Of a stretch of 64,000 nucleotides of DNA, positions 24,575 through 33,984 are shown piece by piece. The position numbers were made by a program, and so were the translations under genes. Each line of letters starts with the position of its first letter. Position 1 is the stretch's first letter. Location of the stretch: the NCBI GenBank assembly GCA_905235325.1, contig CAJOLE010000007.1, forward strand, positions 1 to 64,000, given 5' to 3'. The notes below the pieces were generated by a model. That model worked only from the letters and a program-made list of their open reading frames with translations, was not told the origin of the DNA and made no database searches. The DNA comes from an uncultured Prevotella sp. (GTDB taxonomy: Bacteria > Bacteroidota > Bacteroidia > Bacteroidales > Bacteroidaceae).

Positions 24575-24585
24575 TTGTCCGACAA
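24575..24585. promoter_or_regulatory. Dyad TTGTC-C-GACAA upstream of clpB
   Basis: A perfect 5+1+5 palindrome in the clpB/folA divergent region, with related ACAAAA and TTTTGTCGG stretches at 24583-24617. It could be an operator for stress control of clpB. No TAnnTTTG box is clear on the plus strand here. Not a CIRCE element. Confidence 0.35.
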
Positions 24586-24687
24586 AAAGGCAGACAAAAG
24601 CGCCATTTTGTCGGCACTACGGTCTTCGGCACACTCTTTGAGCCACTGTTTGCAGATAACAACTAAATAAAACAGGAGGAAAAGACC

Positions 24688-27219
24688 ATGACATTAGACA
24701 AGTTTACCATCAAGGCGCAGGAGGCGGTCAGGCAGGCCGCAGACCGCGCACAGCTGAACGGGCAGCAGGTCATCGAGCCGGTACATCTGTTAAAAGGTTT
24801 GCTGGAGAAGGCGAAGGACGTCTGCACGTTCGTGTTCCAGAAGCTCGGCGTCAACGCGCAGCAGATTGAGATGCTCGCCGACCAGGAGATACAGCATCTG
24901 CCCCGCGTGCAGGGTGCCGGACAGCCGTACCTCTCGAACGAAGCCAACCAGATACTGGTGAAGGCAACGGACATCTCACAGCAGATGGGCGACGAGTTCG
25001 TATCGACAGAGCCGCTGCTTCTGGCTCTGCTCGCCGTAAGCAGCACGGCCAGCCGCATCATGAAGGATGCCGGATGCACGGAAAAGGAGATGCAGAAAGC
25101 CATACAGGAACTGCGCAAGGGGCAGAAAGTCAGCTCGCAGTCGGCCGACGATAACTACCAGTCGTTGGAGAAGTATGCCAAGAACCTCGTCGACCTGGCC
25201 CGCAAGGGCAAGCTCGACCCCGTGATAGGCCGCGACGACGAGATACGCCGTCTGCTGCAAATCCTGAGCCGCCGCACGAAGAACAACCCCATTCTGATAG
25301 GTGAGCCGGGCACGGGCAAGACGGCCATCGTCGAGGGGCTGGCGGGCCGTATCGTCCGCGGCGACGTGCCCGAGAACCTGAAGGACAAGCAGGTCTACTC
25401 GCTCGACATGGGGGCACTGGTGGCCGGCGCCAAGTACAAGGGTGAGTTTGAGGAGCGCCTGAAGTCGGTCATCAACGAGGTGACGAAGGCTGAGGGGCGC
25501 ATCATCCTCTTCATCGACGAGATCCACACGCTGGTGGGTGCCGGCGGCGGCGAGGGGGCCATGGATGCCGCCAACATCCTGAAGCCGGCCCTGGCGCGAG
25601 GCGAACTGCGCGCCATCGGTGCCACGACGCTGAACGAATACCAGAAGTACTTCGAGAAGGACAAGGCCCTGGAGCGCCGCTTCCAGACGGTGATGGTCGA
25701 CGAGCCCGACGAGCTGAGCGCCATCAGCATCCTGCGCGGACTGAAGGAGCGCTACGAGAACCACCACAAGGTGCGCATCCAGGACGATGCCTGCATCGCC
25801 GCCGTCCAGCTGTCGGAGCGCTACATCAGCGAGCGCTTCCTGCCCGACAAGGCCATCGACCTGATGGACGAGGCCGCCGCCAAGCTGCGCATGGAGCGCG
25901 ACTCCGTGCCCGAAGAGCTGGACGAGATTATACGCAAGCGGGCTCAGTTGGAGATTGAGCGGGAGAGCATCAAGCGGGAAAGCCCCTCCCCCACCCCCGA
26001 AGCGAGGGGCGACTCTAAGCTTCAGGTGATGGAAAAGCAGATTGCCGAGCTGCGGGAGCAGGAGACGCAGATGCGGGCCCAATGGGAGAGCGAGAAGTCG
26101 CTTTCGGACAAATACCAGCAGCTGAAGGAGGGAATGGAGCAGCTGCGCTTTGAGGCTGAACGTGCCGAACGGGAGGGCAACTACGGACGTGTGGCCGAAA
26201 TCCGCTACGGACTGCTGAAGCAGAAAGAGGAGGAACTGAACGCCCTGCAGGCGCAGATGAAAGCCTCGCCTTCGGGAGGAGGTCTGGAGGGAGCCGTCAC
26301 CGCCGACGACATTGCCGAGGTGGTGAGCCGCTGGACGGGCATTCCCGTCACCCGAATGCTGCAGAGCGAGCGCGAGAAGCTGCTGCACCTCGAAGCAGAG
26401 CTGCACCGCCGCGTCGTCGGCCAGGACGAGGCCATCACCGCCGTCTCCGATGCCGTGCGCCGCTCGCGGGCCGGCCTGCAGGACCCGAAGCGCCCCATCG
26501 CCTCGTTCATCTTCCTCGGCACTACGGGTGTCGGCAAGACCGAGCTGGCCAGGACGCTGGCCGAATACCTCTTCAACGACGAGACGATGATGACACGCAT
26601 CGACATGTCGGAGTATCAGGAGAAGCACACCGTCAGCCGACTCATCGGTGCCCCTCCGGGCTACGTGGGCTACGACGAGGGCGGACAGCTGACCGAGGCC
26701 GTGCGCCGCAAGCCGTACAGCGTCGTGCTCTTCGACGAAATCGAGAAGGCCCACCCCGACGTGTTCAACATCCTGCTCCAGGTGCTCGACGACGGCCGAC
26801 TGACCGACAACAAGGGCCGCACGGCGAACTTCAAGAACACCATCATCATCATGACCTCGAACGCCACGCGCGACCAACTGCGGCTGACGATGCGCCCGGA
26901 GTTTCTGAACCGTATCGACGAGATCATCACCTTCCAGCCGCTGACGCGCGAGCAGATTGCCGACGTGGTGCGCCTGCAGATACGCAAGGTGCAGGAGATG
27001 CTCGAGCCGCAGGGATTCCGTATGGAGGTGACGCCGCAGGCCGTCAGCCGCCTGGCTGAGGAGGGCTACGACCCGGAGTTCGGCGCACGCCCCGTGAAGC
27101 GTGCCATCCAGCAGCTGGTGCTCAACGACCTGTCGAAGAAGCTGCTGGCCGGCGAGGTGGTGGGCGAACGCCCCATCATCGTCGACGACTTCGGCGACGG
27201 TCTGGTGTTCCGCAACTAA
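24688..27219 (+). CDS. clpB: ATP-dependent chaperone ClpB
   Basis: 843 residues, the Hsp100 disaggregase that works with DnaK on aggregated proteins. It has an N-terminal Clp repeat domain, first AAA+ module with GEPGTGKT and [12 protein letters not shown], the coiled-coil M domain (about 400-535) and second AAA+ module with [22 protein letters not shown] and [11 protein letters not shown]. Two GC-rich Ser/Pro/Gly inserts are visible in the M domain ([12 protein letters not shown] near 433, [11 protein letters not shown] near 528), both resembling the palindrome family. An AGGAGG at 24674-24679, 8 nt before the ATG, is an unusually good Shine-Dalgarno for this group. The M domain looks short and modified, but the sensor and Walker motifs are intact. 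Confidence 0.93.
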   Translation: MTLDKFTIKAQEAVRQAADRAQLNGQQVIEPVHLLKGLLEKAKDVCTFVFQKLGVNAQQIEMLADQEIQHLPRVQGAGQPYLSNEANQILVKATDISQQMGDEFVSTEPLLLALLAVSSTASRIMKDAGCTEKEMQKAIQELRKGQKVSSQSADDNYQSLEKYAKNLVDLARKGKLDPVIGRDDEIRRLLQILSRRTKNNPILIGEPGTGKTAIVEGLAGRIVRGDVPENLKDKQVYSLDMGALVAGAKYKGEFEERLKSVINEVTKAEGRIILFIDEIHTLVGAGGGEGAMDAANILKPALARGELRAIGATTLNEYQKYFEKDKALERRFQTVMVDEPDELSAISILRGLKERYENHHKVRIQDDACIAAVQLSERYISERFLPDKAIDLMDEAAAKLRMERDSVPEELDEIIRKRAQLEIERESIKRESPSPTPEARGDSKLQVMEKQIAELREQETQMRAQWESEKSLSDKYQQLKEGMEQLRFEAERAEREGNYGRVAEIRYGLLKQKEEELNALQAQMKASPSGGGLEGAVTADDIAEVVSRWTGIPVTRMLQSEREKLLHLEAELHRRVVGQDEAITAVSDAVRRSRAGLQDPKRPIASFIFLGTTGVGKTELARTLAEYLFNDETMMTRIDMSEYQEKHTVSRLIGAPPGYVGYDEGGQLTEAVRRKPYSVVLFDEIEKAHPDVFNILLQVLDDGRLTDNKGRTANFKNTIIIMTSNATRDQLRLTMRPEFLNRIDEIITFQPLTREQIADVVRLQIRKVQEMLEPQGFRMEVTPQAVSRLAEEGYDPEFGARPVKRAIQQLVLNDLSKKLLAGEVVGERPIIVDDFGDGLVFRN
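25977..26022. repeat. Degenerate palindromic repeat inside clpB
   Basis: CCCCTCCCCC and GCGAGGGG form an imperfect stem (about 25984-26011) translated as [12 protein letters not shown] in the middle of the ClpB coiled coil. A second GC-rich insert is at about 26266-26300 ([11 protein letters not shown]). Both look like worn copies of the CCTCC/GGAGG family; assignment is by resemblance only. Confidence 0.5.
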
Positions 27220-27243
27220 AAAAGTGGCGGCGAAGTTTGGCCG

Positions 27244-27267
27244 TTTCATACAAAAACGCTAACTTTG
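27244..27267 (+). promoter_or_regulatory. Promoter of the UpxY-like gene
   Basis: TAACTTTG at 27260-27267 with TTTGG about 20 nt upstream (near 27236-27240), giving a good -33/-7 pair; 22 nt before ATG 27290. Confidence 0.65.
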
Positions 27268-27289
27268 CTGCCGCAAATTGTCAACAACG

Positions 27290-28300
27290 ATGGCAGCTAC
27301 ACTTAACAATGATGCGGCACACTGGTACGTGCTGAGTGCCAACCATGGGAATGAAGTCAAAATCCGGGACGACCTGCGCCGCCTCGGATTTAACTGTTAT
27401 CTGCCCATGAAGTATGAGCTCAGGAACCGTCTGAGCAAGAAGAGGCGCGTGCTGGTGCCCGCCATCAGCGGGATGGTCTTCGTCAATAGCACGTATCTGG
27501 CATTAAAGGAATTTACGGCGATGTCAAAGCTGCCGACCTTCTTCAGGATGTCGGGCCTGCCGAGACAGAAGAAGCCCATCGTCGTGCCCGACCGCGACAT
27601 GGAGAGCTTCATGCGGGTGACGCAGCAGGTGGAAGCGCAGCTCACTTACTTCCTGCCCGACGAGATCAAGTTGCGCGTGGGCGACAAGATTCGCGTCCAC
27701 GGCGGTATGTTCGACGGTGTCGAGGGTGTGCTGATGCGCGTTCCCGGCAAGCGCGGCAAGCAGCTGGTGGTCAGCATACCCGAGATTTCGGCCGTCGCCG
27801 TCAGCCTCAGCCCCGAGGTGGTGGAGCTGGTAGACCAGCCCGTCAAGAAGTCGTCCGACATCGACGGCGACCTGAAGAGCCTCTTCGAACTGGCATTCCG
27901 AATGCTGTTTGCCGCCCCCGACCGCGTGGCGCAAGAGAATGAATACAACATACTGATTGTAGAGCTGCGCCGGACGCTCCAGCTCGTGATGCCCTACAAG
28001 GGTTACATTGCCCAGCGCGAGGCCGAGCTGGCACTGGCTGTCTACATGGGCACAAAGGCTCTGGGGCTGGATGCGCAGAAGGCGTCGGAGCGGTTGCTGG
28101 CAGCCGCCGATGCTCTGAAGCCGAGCAGCCTGCTGCGGCTGCGGCTACAACTCTACTACGCTGCCCTCGCCCCCGATGCCCGGCTGAAGGCCACCCTCAG
28201 CGACAAGCTTAACGACTGGCTGAAGTCGCCCTTGAGCGAACAGCAGCGCCGGTTCAAGGAAGAATGGCGCCAAGTATTCGGACAGCCTCCTCAACCGTAG
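27290..28300 (+). CDS. UpxY-like NusG paralog with C-terminal helical extension
   Basis: 336 residues. Residues about 10-105 form a NusG N-terminal domain (WYVLSANHGNEVKIRDDLRR, YLPMKYELRNR), and about 125-185 a KOW domain (LRVGDKIRVHGGMFDGVEGVL), the layout of UpxY/LoaP-type antiterminators that help RNA polymerase through long polysaccharide operons. The remaining 150 residues are helical and rich in Leu and Ala and are not part of the usual UpxY (about 170-190 residues). It has its own promoter and stands alone: no capsule genes follow, and mfd lies convergent, overlapping its last 47 bases. Target operon unknown; the exopolysaccharide genes at 56-64 kb are a possibility. Confidence 0.8.
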   Translation: MAATLNNDAAHWYVLSANHGNEVKIRDDLRRLGFNCYLPMKYELRNRLSKKRRVLVPAISGMVFVNSTYLALKEFTAMSKLPTFFRMSGLPRQKKPIVVPDRDMESFMRVTQQVEAQLTYFLPDEIKLRVGDKIRVHGGMFDGVEGVLMRVPGKRGKQLVVSIPEISAVAVSLSPEVVELVDQPVKKSSDIDGDLKSLFELAFRMLFAAPDRVAQENEYNILIVELRRTLQLVMPYKGYIAQREAELALAVYMGTKALGLDAQKASERLLAAADALKPSSLLRLRLQLYYAALAPDARLKATLSDKLNDWLKSPLSEQQRRFKEEWRQVFGQPPQP

Positions 28301-31300
28301 GCACGTCGCTGACCACCATCGAGCGCCGGCCGTTCTGTTCCTTCAGGCTGCAGCGGCGCACGTTGCGGCCGACGTAGTCGAGCAGCCGTCCGAAGGCATC
28401 GCTCTGGTAGTAGGGACTGTCGGGATTGGAGACGAAATAGAGAAACATCCGCCCCTGCTTCAGCATAATCTTCTCACACCCTAACTGCTTGCCATAGCGG
28501 CGCAGCGGCACCACACGTATCAGCTCTTCGGCCACGGCCGGTATCGCCCCGAAGCGGTCGACTTTCCGGTAGCCTTCAATCTGCTGGTCGTCCTTCATAT
28601 TGTCCAGTTCGCGGTAGAGCAGCATCCGCTCCGAGTCCGACGGCACGTACTGGTCGGGGAAGTACATCTCAAGGTCGCTTTCGAGGGTGCAGTCGGCAAC
28701 AAAAGCCTCCCCTACGGCTCCCGAGGGGGCTTCATTGCCTTGTCGCGAAGCGGCTCCCCCCCTCGGGGGGGCGGGGAGAGGGGTCTCATTCCTCAGCTCG
28801 GCCATGGCCTCGTTCAGAATCTTCTGGTAGGTCTCGTAGCCCAAGTCGCTGATGAAGCCCGACTGCTCGGCACCGAGCAGGTTGCCGGCACCGCGGATGT
28901 CGAGGTCCTGCATGGCGATGTTGATGCCCGAGCCCAGGTCGCTGAAGTTCTCGAGTGCCTCCAGACGGCGACGGCTCTCTACGGGCAGGACGGCCAGAGG
29001 CGGTGCCAACAGATAGCAGAAGGCCTTGCGGTTGCCGCGCCCCACGCGGCCGCGCATCTGGTGCAGGTCGGAGAGTCCGAAGTTATGGGCGGAGTTGATG
29101 ATGATGGTGTTGGCGTTGGGAATGTCGATGCCGTTCTCGACGATGGTGGTCGAGAGCAGCACGTCGTAGTCGTAGTTGGAGAAGTCGAGGATAATCTGCT
29201 CCAGTTCCTCGGGCTTCATCTGTCCGTGGCCGATGGCCACGCGGGCATCGGGCACGTGGTTGTGTATCAGCTCGGCAATGCGGGTCAGGTCTGATATGCG
29301 GTTGTTGACGAAGTACACCTGCCCGTTGCGCGACATCTCGAAGTTGATGGCATCGGTGATGATTTCTGCGCTGAAGGTGTGGATTTCCGTCTGTATGGGG
29401 TAGCGGTTGGGCGGCGGTGTCTGGATGACGCTCAGGTCGCGGGCGCCGACGAGCGAGAACTGCAGCGTTCGCGGGATGGGCGTTGCCGACATCGTCAGCG
29501 TGTCGACGTTCGACTTCATCTGGCGCAGCTTCTCCTTGGTGGCCACGCCGAACTTCTGCTCCTCGTCGATGATGAGCAGTCCGAGGTCGTGGAACTTCAC
29601 CGTCTTGCCTATCAGCTTGTGCGTACCTATTATGATATCTATCTTGCCGTCCTCCAGCTCCTTCAGCAGGGTCGTTGTCTGCTTGGCCGAGCGGGCGCGG
29701 GTCAGGTAGTCAACGCGGACGGGCATATCCTTCAGGCGGCTGCTGAAGGTGTGGAAGTGCTGGTAGGCCAGCACCGTCGTGGGCACCATCACGGCCACCT
29801 GCTTGCCGTCGCAGGCCGCCTTGAACGCCGCCCGCACGGCCACCTCGGTCTTGCCGAAGCCCACGTCGCCGCAGACCAGGCGGTCCATCGGCTTCGACGC
29901 CTCCATGTCGGCCTTCACGTCCTGGGTGGCCTTCAGCTGGTCGGGCGTGTCCTCATAGAGGAACGAGGCCTCCAGCTCATGCTGCATATACGAGTCGTGA
30001 CTGAACGCAAAACCCTTCTCGCGGCGGCGTCTAGCGTAGAGTTTGATAAGGTCGCGGGCAATGTCCTTGATGTGCTTCTTCGTGCGCTCCTTCAGCCGTT
30101 CCCACTGGCCGGTGCCGAGCGTCGACAGGCGCGGCCCCTCGCCGCCGTCCTGCGACTTGTACTTCGACACCTTGTAGAGCGAATGGATAGACACATAGAT
30201 GCAGTCGCCGCGCTGGTAGGTTATCTTGATCATCTCTTGGAACGCCCCCTCCCGGCCTCCGCCCGCAGAGGCGGTGACGGGCATACGCACCAGTCCGCCG
30301 AACTTGCCGATGCCGTGGTCGATGTGTACCACGAAGTCGCCAATCTCAAACTGCTGAATCTCCTTCAGCGTCAAGGCTACCTTGCCCGTGCGGGCCTTGT
30401 CGCTCTTGAGATTGTACTTATGGAAACGGTCGAAGATTTGGTGGTCGGTCAGCAGGCAGGCGCGCGCATCGTGGTCGATGAAGCCCTCGTGCAGGGTCTT
30501 GTCGACGGGGATAAATAATTGTGAAGGTGACTTCCCTTCACCCTTCACCAGTCCCCCTTCACCAGCAAGAATATCCTTCAACCGTTCCTGCTGCTTCCGG
30601 CTGTCAGCCAGTAGGAATATGTTGTAGCCCTTCAGCTGGTAGTCGGTCAGCGTCTTGGTCAGCAACTCGAAGTTCTTGTGGAACAAGGGCTGGGCGGTGA
30701 AGTTGAACGAGATGGTGGTGCCCTCTCCCCTACCCCTCAGCTCTATGCGGCGGAAGCACTCGCTGTCAGTCTTGAACTGGCTGCCGCTGATGAGCTGGCT
30801 CTCGCGGCGCAGCTGCTGCTCTATTTCCTGCTGCTCCATCTCGCTCCCGGCCTCCTCCATCCGCTCGGCAACGGCCTGCTTCGAGAAGCCCTCCTGATAC
30901 GTTCGGTCGATGGCTTCGGCCACGTAGCCGTAGTCCTTCAGGCAGAGCAGCGTCTCCTCGGGCAGGAACCGGAACAGCGACTCCTTATCCTCAGTCAGCC
31001 CCGCCAGCTCAGGTACGATGTCCACGCGCTCACGCTGCTCCTTCGACAGCTGGTCCTCTACCTCAAACGTGCGGATGCTGTCTATCTCGTCGCCGAAGAA
31101 GTCGATGCGGAAAGGAAACTCGCTGCTGTAGGAATAGATGTCGAGGATGGAGCCGCGCAGGGCGTACTGCCCCGGCTCGTAGACGTAGTCCACCTCGCGG
31201 AACCCGAACTCCTGCAGTGTCTGCTCTATCGAGGCCGTTGCCACCGTCTGTCCCGTGGTCAGCGTCAGCGTCCGGGTGTCGAGCAGCTTCTTCGACACGA

Positions 31301-31694
31301 CCATCTCGGCCACCGCCTCGGGGTAAGAGACGATGTAGAGTTGGGAGTTCTCACTGACAGCCGCCAGCACCTCGGTGCGCAGAATCTCGTTGGCCGGGTC
31401 GCGCTGTGCGTACTTCACCGACCGCCTGTAGCTCGACGGGAAGAACAGCACCCGCCGGTCGCCCATCAGCTGCGTCAGGTCGTGATAGAAGTACCCCGCC
31501 TCCTCGGCATCCTGAAGGATAAAAAGTATCGTGGCAGCGGTTTTCTCAGCCAGACTGCTGAACACTAACGGCCCGCCGGAGGCCAACAAGCCCTCAAGGG
31601 AGATGCGTCGAAGCCGGACGTCCCCCACGGCTTTTGCCAGTGCCGCCACCTGCGGCCGCCTGGCATACTGTTTACTCAGTTCCTGTATATTCAT
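28254..31694 (-). CDS. mfd: Transcription-repair coupling factor Mfd
   Basis: 1146 residues, the ATP-driven translocase that removes RNA polymerase stalled at DNA damage and recruits UvrA. It has the UvrB-like N-terminal domain (SSYRRSVKYAQRDPANEILR), a CarD-like polymerase-interaction domain (IGDFVVHIDHGIGKFGGL), helicase motifs GDVGFGKTEVA (Walker A) and DEEQKFGV (DEEQ box), and a TRCF C-terminal domain. Three Ser/Pro/Gly-rich inserts are in frame: near residue 380 (GLVKGEGKSPSQ), near 475 (ASAGGGREGA) and near 970-999 (PLPAPPRGG ... QGNEAPSGAVGEA), the last a clear palindrome copy. Promoter at 31709-31716. The 3' end overlaps the end of the UpxY-like gene by 47 nt. Confidence 0.95.
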   Translation of the reverse strand: MNIQELSKQYARRPQVAALAKAVGDVRLRRISLEGLLASGGPLVFSSLAEKTAATILFILQDAEEAGYFYHDLTQLMGDRRVLFFPSSYRRSVKYAQRDPANEILRTEVLAAVSENSQLYIVSYPEAVAEMVVSKKLLDTRTLTLTTGQTVATASIEQTLQEFGFREVDYVYEPGQYALRGSILDIYSYSSEFPFRIDFFGDEIDSIRTFEVEDQLSKEQRERVDIVPELAGLTEDKESLFRFLPEETLLCLKDYGYVAEAIDRTYQEGFSKQAVAERMEEAGSEMEQQEIEQQLRRESQLISGSQFKTDSECFRRIELRGRGEGTTISFNFTAQPLFHKNFELLTKTLTDYQLKGYNIFLLADSRKQQERLKDILAGEGGLVKGEGKSPSQLFIPVDKTLHEGFIDHDARACLLTDHQIFDRFHKYNLKSDKARTGKVALTLKEIQQFEIGDFVVHIDHGIGKFGGLVRMPVTASAGGGREGAFQEMIKITYQRGDCIYVSIHSLYKVSKYKSQDGGEGPRLSTLGTGQWERLKERTKKHIKDIARDLIKLYARRRREKGFAFSHDSYMQHELEASFLYEDTPDQLKATQDVKADMEASKPMDRLVCGDVGFGKTEVAVRAAFKAACDGKQVAVMVPTTVLAYQHFHTFSSRLKDMPVRVDYLTRARSAKQTTTLLKELEDGKIDIIIGTHKLIGKTVKFHDLGLLIIDEEQKFGVATKEKLRQMKSNVDTLTMSATPIPRTLQFSLVGARDLSVIQTPPPNRYPIQTEIHTFSAEIITDAINFEMSRNGQVYFVNNRISDLTRIAELIHNHVPDARVAIGHGQMKPEELEQIILDFSNYDYDVLLSTTIVENGIDIPNANTIIINSAHNFGLSDLHQMRGRVGRGNRKAFCYLLAPPLAVLPVESRRRLEALENFSDLGSGINIAMQDLDIRGAGNLLGAEQSGFISDLGYETYQKILNEAMAELRNETPLPAPPRGGAASRQGNEAPSGAVGEAFVADCTLESDLEMYFPDQYVPSDSERMLLYRELDNMKDDQQIEGYRKVDRFGAIPAVAEELIRVVPLRRYGKQLGCEKIMLKQGRMFLYFVSNPDSPYYQSDAFGRLLDYVGRNVRRCSLKEQNGRRSMVVSDVPTVEEAVRILGAILP
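28700..28785. repeat. In-frame palindromic repeat PR5 inside mfd
   Basis: GC-rich palindromic segment with CCCGAGGGGG at 28720-28729 and CCCCCCCTCGGGGGGG near 28756-28771, flanked by CCTCCCC (28706-28712) and GGGGAGAGGGG (28773-28783). The 24 nt at 28720-28743 are identical to 19686-19709 in aguB. It is translated as Pro/Gly-rich sequence followed by RQGNEAPSGAVGEA, between the TRD end and the C-terminal domain of Mfd. Confidence 0.8.
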
Positions 31695-31708
31695 CAGTTA
31701 AAGCGGTG

Positions 31709-31716
31709 CAAAGGTA
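31709..31716 (-). promoter_or_regulatory. -7 box of mfd
   Basis: TACCTTTG on the minus strand matches TAnnTTTG, 14 nt before the mfd ATG, so the leader would be very short. The rest of 31717-31908 shows no gene. Confidence 0.55.
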
Positions 31717-31908
31717 AGCAAAATAAATGAAACGAGCAAATCAGAGTTTCAAAAACCGTCAGTGCGGCGAGACGACACCATGATTTCGCGAGTATTGCCT
31801 GTCTTGATTTGCCGTAATTCTCCGCAGATATAGTTCTATTATACCTTCTCAAACAAAAACGAACAAAGAAAGCGAAAAATACGACGTTTGTATTTACCTT
31901 TTTTTGCG

Positions 31909-31916
31909 TACTTTTG
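31909..31916 (+). promoter_or_regulatory. -7 box of the AraC-type regulator and lipid operon
   Basis: TACTTTTG matches TAnnTTTG, 25 nt before ATG 31942. It lies inside the longer open frame and thereby sets the start. Confidence 0.6.
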
Positions 31917-31941
31917 CAGGCAAAAAGAGAAAAGGCAGACG

Positions 31942-32841
31942 ATGAGTGACGATTTTGGCATCATGGAAAGCGAAAGTCAGGGAAAACCGGACGACGAGGT
32001 GCTGTTCATAGGGAATGTGCATGACATACCCGAGGACGGCTCGGCGGTCCGACTGGGCTACAATGCCGTGGTACATTGCCGACAGGGGCGAGTAGAGCTG
32101 GAAGTCGGCGGCGACCACAGCAAGAAAGTATCGGCACGCAGCGGCCAGGTGCTGCTGCTGCCTGCCAACAAGCTGCTGCAGCCCATGATGGTGAGCACCG
32201 ACGTAAAAGCCACGGTCCTGCTGGTTTCCGACAAAGTTCTTCGCGAGGTCTTGGGGCATCACATTGACATATGGAACCGCGCGATGTTCTTGAACGAAAC
32301 ATACGTGATAGACGGCGGGAAATGGATTATCGGTGCGGCGAGCTATGCCGAGACGCTGCTGACGGGCGGAGGTACAAACCCGCCGGTGAGGATGCGCCAC
32401 GAAATCGTACTGTCGTTTCTGCGGACGATGTTCCTGATGATATGCGAAACGCTGTCGCAGCAACTTAGGACAACAGACGAAACACATGACGGCGACAACC
32501 CGACACTGGGAGAGCGTGCGGTGTTCGACCAATTTCTGTCGCTACTGGCAAAAGAGCCGCACAAGCGGCAGCATGTGAACTATTATGCCTCGCGGCTGAA
32601 CATCTCGCCGAAGTATCTCTCGACGGTGTGCAAGCATGTGAGCGACAAGTCGCCGACGCGCTGGATTGCGGAGAGTGTGATGGAGGACATCTACCAGCAG
32701 CTGCGGGGCACGAACTTGAGTGTAAAAGAGATTTCCAACAGGATGGGGTTCCCCAACTCATCGTTCTTCGGCCAGTACTTCCGCGAAAAAGCGGGAATGA
32801 CCCCGCTGGAGTACAGGAATAGAATAAAGGACTTGCTATGA
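31942..32841 (+). CDS. AraC family transcriptional regulator
   Basis: 299 residues: an N-terminal cupin-like ligand domain (residues about 20-170: VVHCRQGRVELEV, GQVLLLPANKLLQP) and a C-terminal AraC/XylS double helix-turn-helix (YYASRLNISPKYLSTVCK, SVKEISNRMGFPNSSFFGQYFREKAGMTPLEYR). It is the first gene of the lipid-type operon and overlaps the next gene by ATGA at 32838-32841, so it probably controls it. The ligand is unknown. ATG 31942 is chosen because upstream codons lie within the promoter. Confidence 0.88.
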   Translation: MSDDFGIMESESQGKPDDEVLFIGNVHDIPEDGSAVRLGYNAVVHCRQGRVELEVGGDHSKKVSARSGQVLLLPANKLLQPMMVSTDVKATVLLVSDKVLREVLGHHIDIWNRAMFLNETYVIDGGKWIIGAASYAETLLTGGGTNPPVRMRHEIVLSFLRTMFLMICETLSQQLRTTDETHDGDNPTLGERAVFDQFLSLLAKEPHKRQHVNYYASRLNISPKYLSTVCKHVSDKSPTRWIAESVMEDIYQQLRGTNLSVKEISNRMGFPNSSFFGQYFREKAGMTPLEYRNRIKDLL

Positions 32842-33977
32842 GGGTGGAAGTTAGAGAGGTTAAGTGCCGACGGGATATGAACGACTTTCTGCATCTGACC
32901 CGGCAGTTGTATCGGGGCGTGACGCAGTACGTGCCCGACCTGGACAGCGAAATCGCCGCCACCTTTAACAGGAAGTGCAACCACGGACTGGATTTTTCCG
33001 ACGTCCAGGCTTTCGTGGCTTACCGTAACGACATTGCCATTGGACGCATCGTCGGCATCGTCAACCGCAGGGCCAACGAACGTTGGAAGCAGCGGGTGGT
33101 GCGCTTCGGAATGATTGAGTTCATTGACGACTTGGAGGTCAGCCGCGCACTGCTCGAAGCCGTTGAGCAATGGGGCCGCGCCAAGGGTATGGACAAGATA
33201 CAGGGGCCGATGGGCATCACCGACTTCGACAAGGAAGGAATGCTGGTTGAGGACTTCCACCTCAGCGGGACGATGAACACCATCTGGAATCCCGACTACT
33301 ACCCGGCCCACATGGAGGCGCACGGTTTCAGTAAAGCCGTGGACTGGGTGCAGATACGCATACAGATACCGCAAGAGGTGCCTGCCCGTTACCAGCGGAC
33401 AGCCCAGTACGTTCGCGAGCAGATAGGTCTGCGGGTGGTGAAGCCAAGCCGCACGGAACTCACGAAGGGCGGTATGGGGCAGCGGATTTTCCAACTGCTG
33501 AACGAGGCATACGCGCCAATCTTCGGATTCTCGACGATGACGGAGCAGCAGGCGGACGATTTCGTAAACAAATACCTGAAGCTGATAGACACCAAGCTAC
33601 TGCCCGTAGTGATAAACGAGAAAGACCAGGTGGTGGGAGTGGCCGTGACGATAGGCAGTATGACGGAGGCCTTGCAGAAGGCCGACGGCCGACTGTGGCC
33701 CACGGGCTGGTGGCACCTGCTGAAGGCACTGAGATGGAAACACGCCGAGAGTGCCGAGATGCTGCTTGTTGCCGTTCGTCCTGACTATCAGGGTCTTGGG
33801 GTGAATGCTCTGTTCTTTGACGACCTGATACCTATCTATAACGCATACGGTTTCAGGTGGGCAGAGACGGGGCCACAGTTGGAGTACAACGTCCGTGAAC
33901 TGTCGCAATGGAAGCCGCTGAAGCCAGAGTTCGTGAAGCGGAGAAGGTGCTATCTTAAAGAAATAACTGAAAAATAA
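32838..33977 (+). CDS. GNAT-superfamily N-acyltransferase-like protein
   Basis: 379 residues, apparently two GNAT-like halves. The second half has LLVAVRPDYQGLGVNALFFDDL, which fits the acyl-CoA-binding loop (V.P..QG.G). The first half contains GPMGITDFDKEGMLVEDF and IWNPDYYPAHMEAHGFSKAVD, a pattern that I associate with long-chain amine acyltransferases of the bacterial ceramide synthase type (Caulobacter bCerS); this resemblance is from memory. It would transfer an acyl group to an amine, possibly the acyl chain made by the following ketosynthase, ACP and FabG. Translation is coupled to the AraC gene by four-base overlap; the ketosynthase starts 7 nt after its stop. Confidence 0.65.
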   Translation: MRVEVREVKCRRDMNDFLHLTRQLYRGVTQYVPDLDSEIAATFNRKCNHGLDFSDVQAFVAYRNDIAIGRIVGIVNRRANERWKQRVVRFGMIEFIDDLEVSRALLEAVEQWGRAKGMDKIQGPMGITDFDKEGMLVEDFHLSGTMNTIWNPDYYPAHMEAHGFSKAVDWVQIRIQIPQEVPARYQRTAQYVREQIGLRVVKPSRTELTKGGMGQRIFQLLNEAYAPIFGFSTMTEQQADDFVNKYLKLIDTKLLPVVINEKDQVVGVAVTIGSMTEALQKADGRLWPTGWWHLLKALRWKHAESAEMLLVAVRPDYQGLGVNALFFDDLIPIYNAYGFRWAETGPQLEYNVRELSQWKPLKPEFVKRRRCYLKEITEK

Positions 33978-33984
33978 AATATTT

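Noticed and set aside
24492..24687. CIRCE/HrcA or CtsR control of clpB
   Set aside because: Neither the 9-N9-9 CIRCE repeat nor the GGTCAAA-type CtsR heptads are present.
24976..27249. 757-codon open frame on the minus strand
   Set aside because: Lies opposite clpB, whose motifs are complete; low-complexity His/Leu/Val composition typical of an antisense shadow in GC-rich DNA.
27290..31694. Start of a capsule locus at the UpxY-like gene
   Set aside because: No polysaccharide gene follows; the next gene is mfd on the opposite strand.
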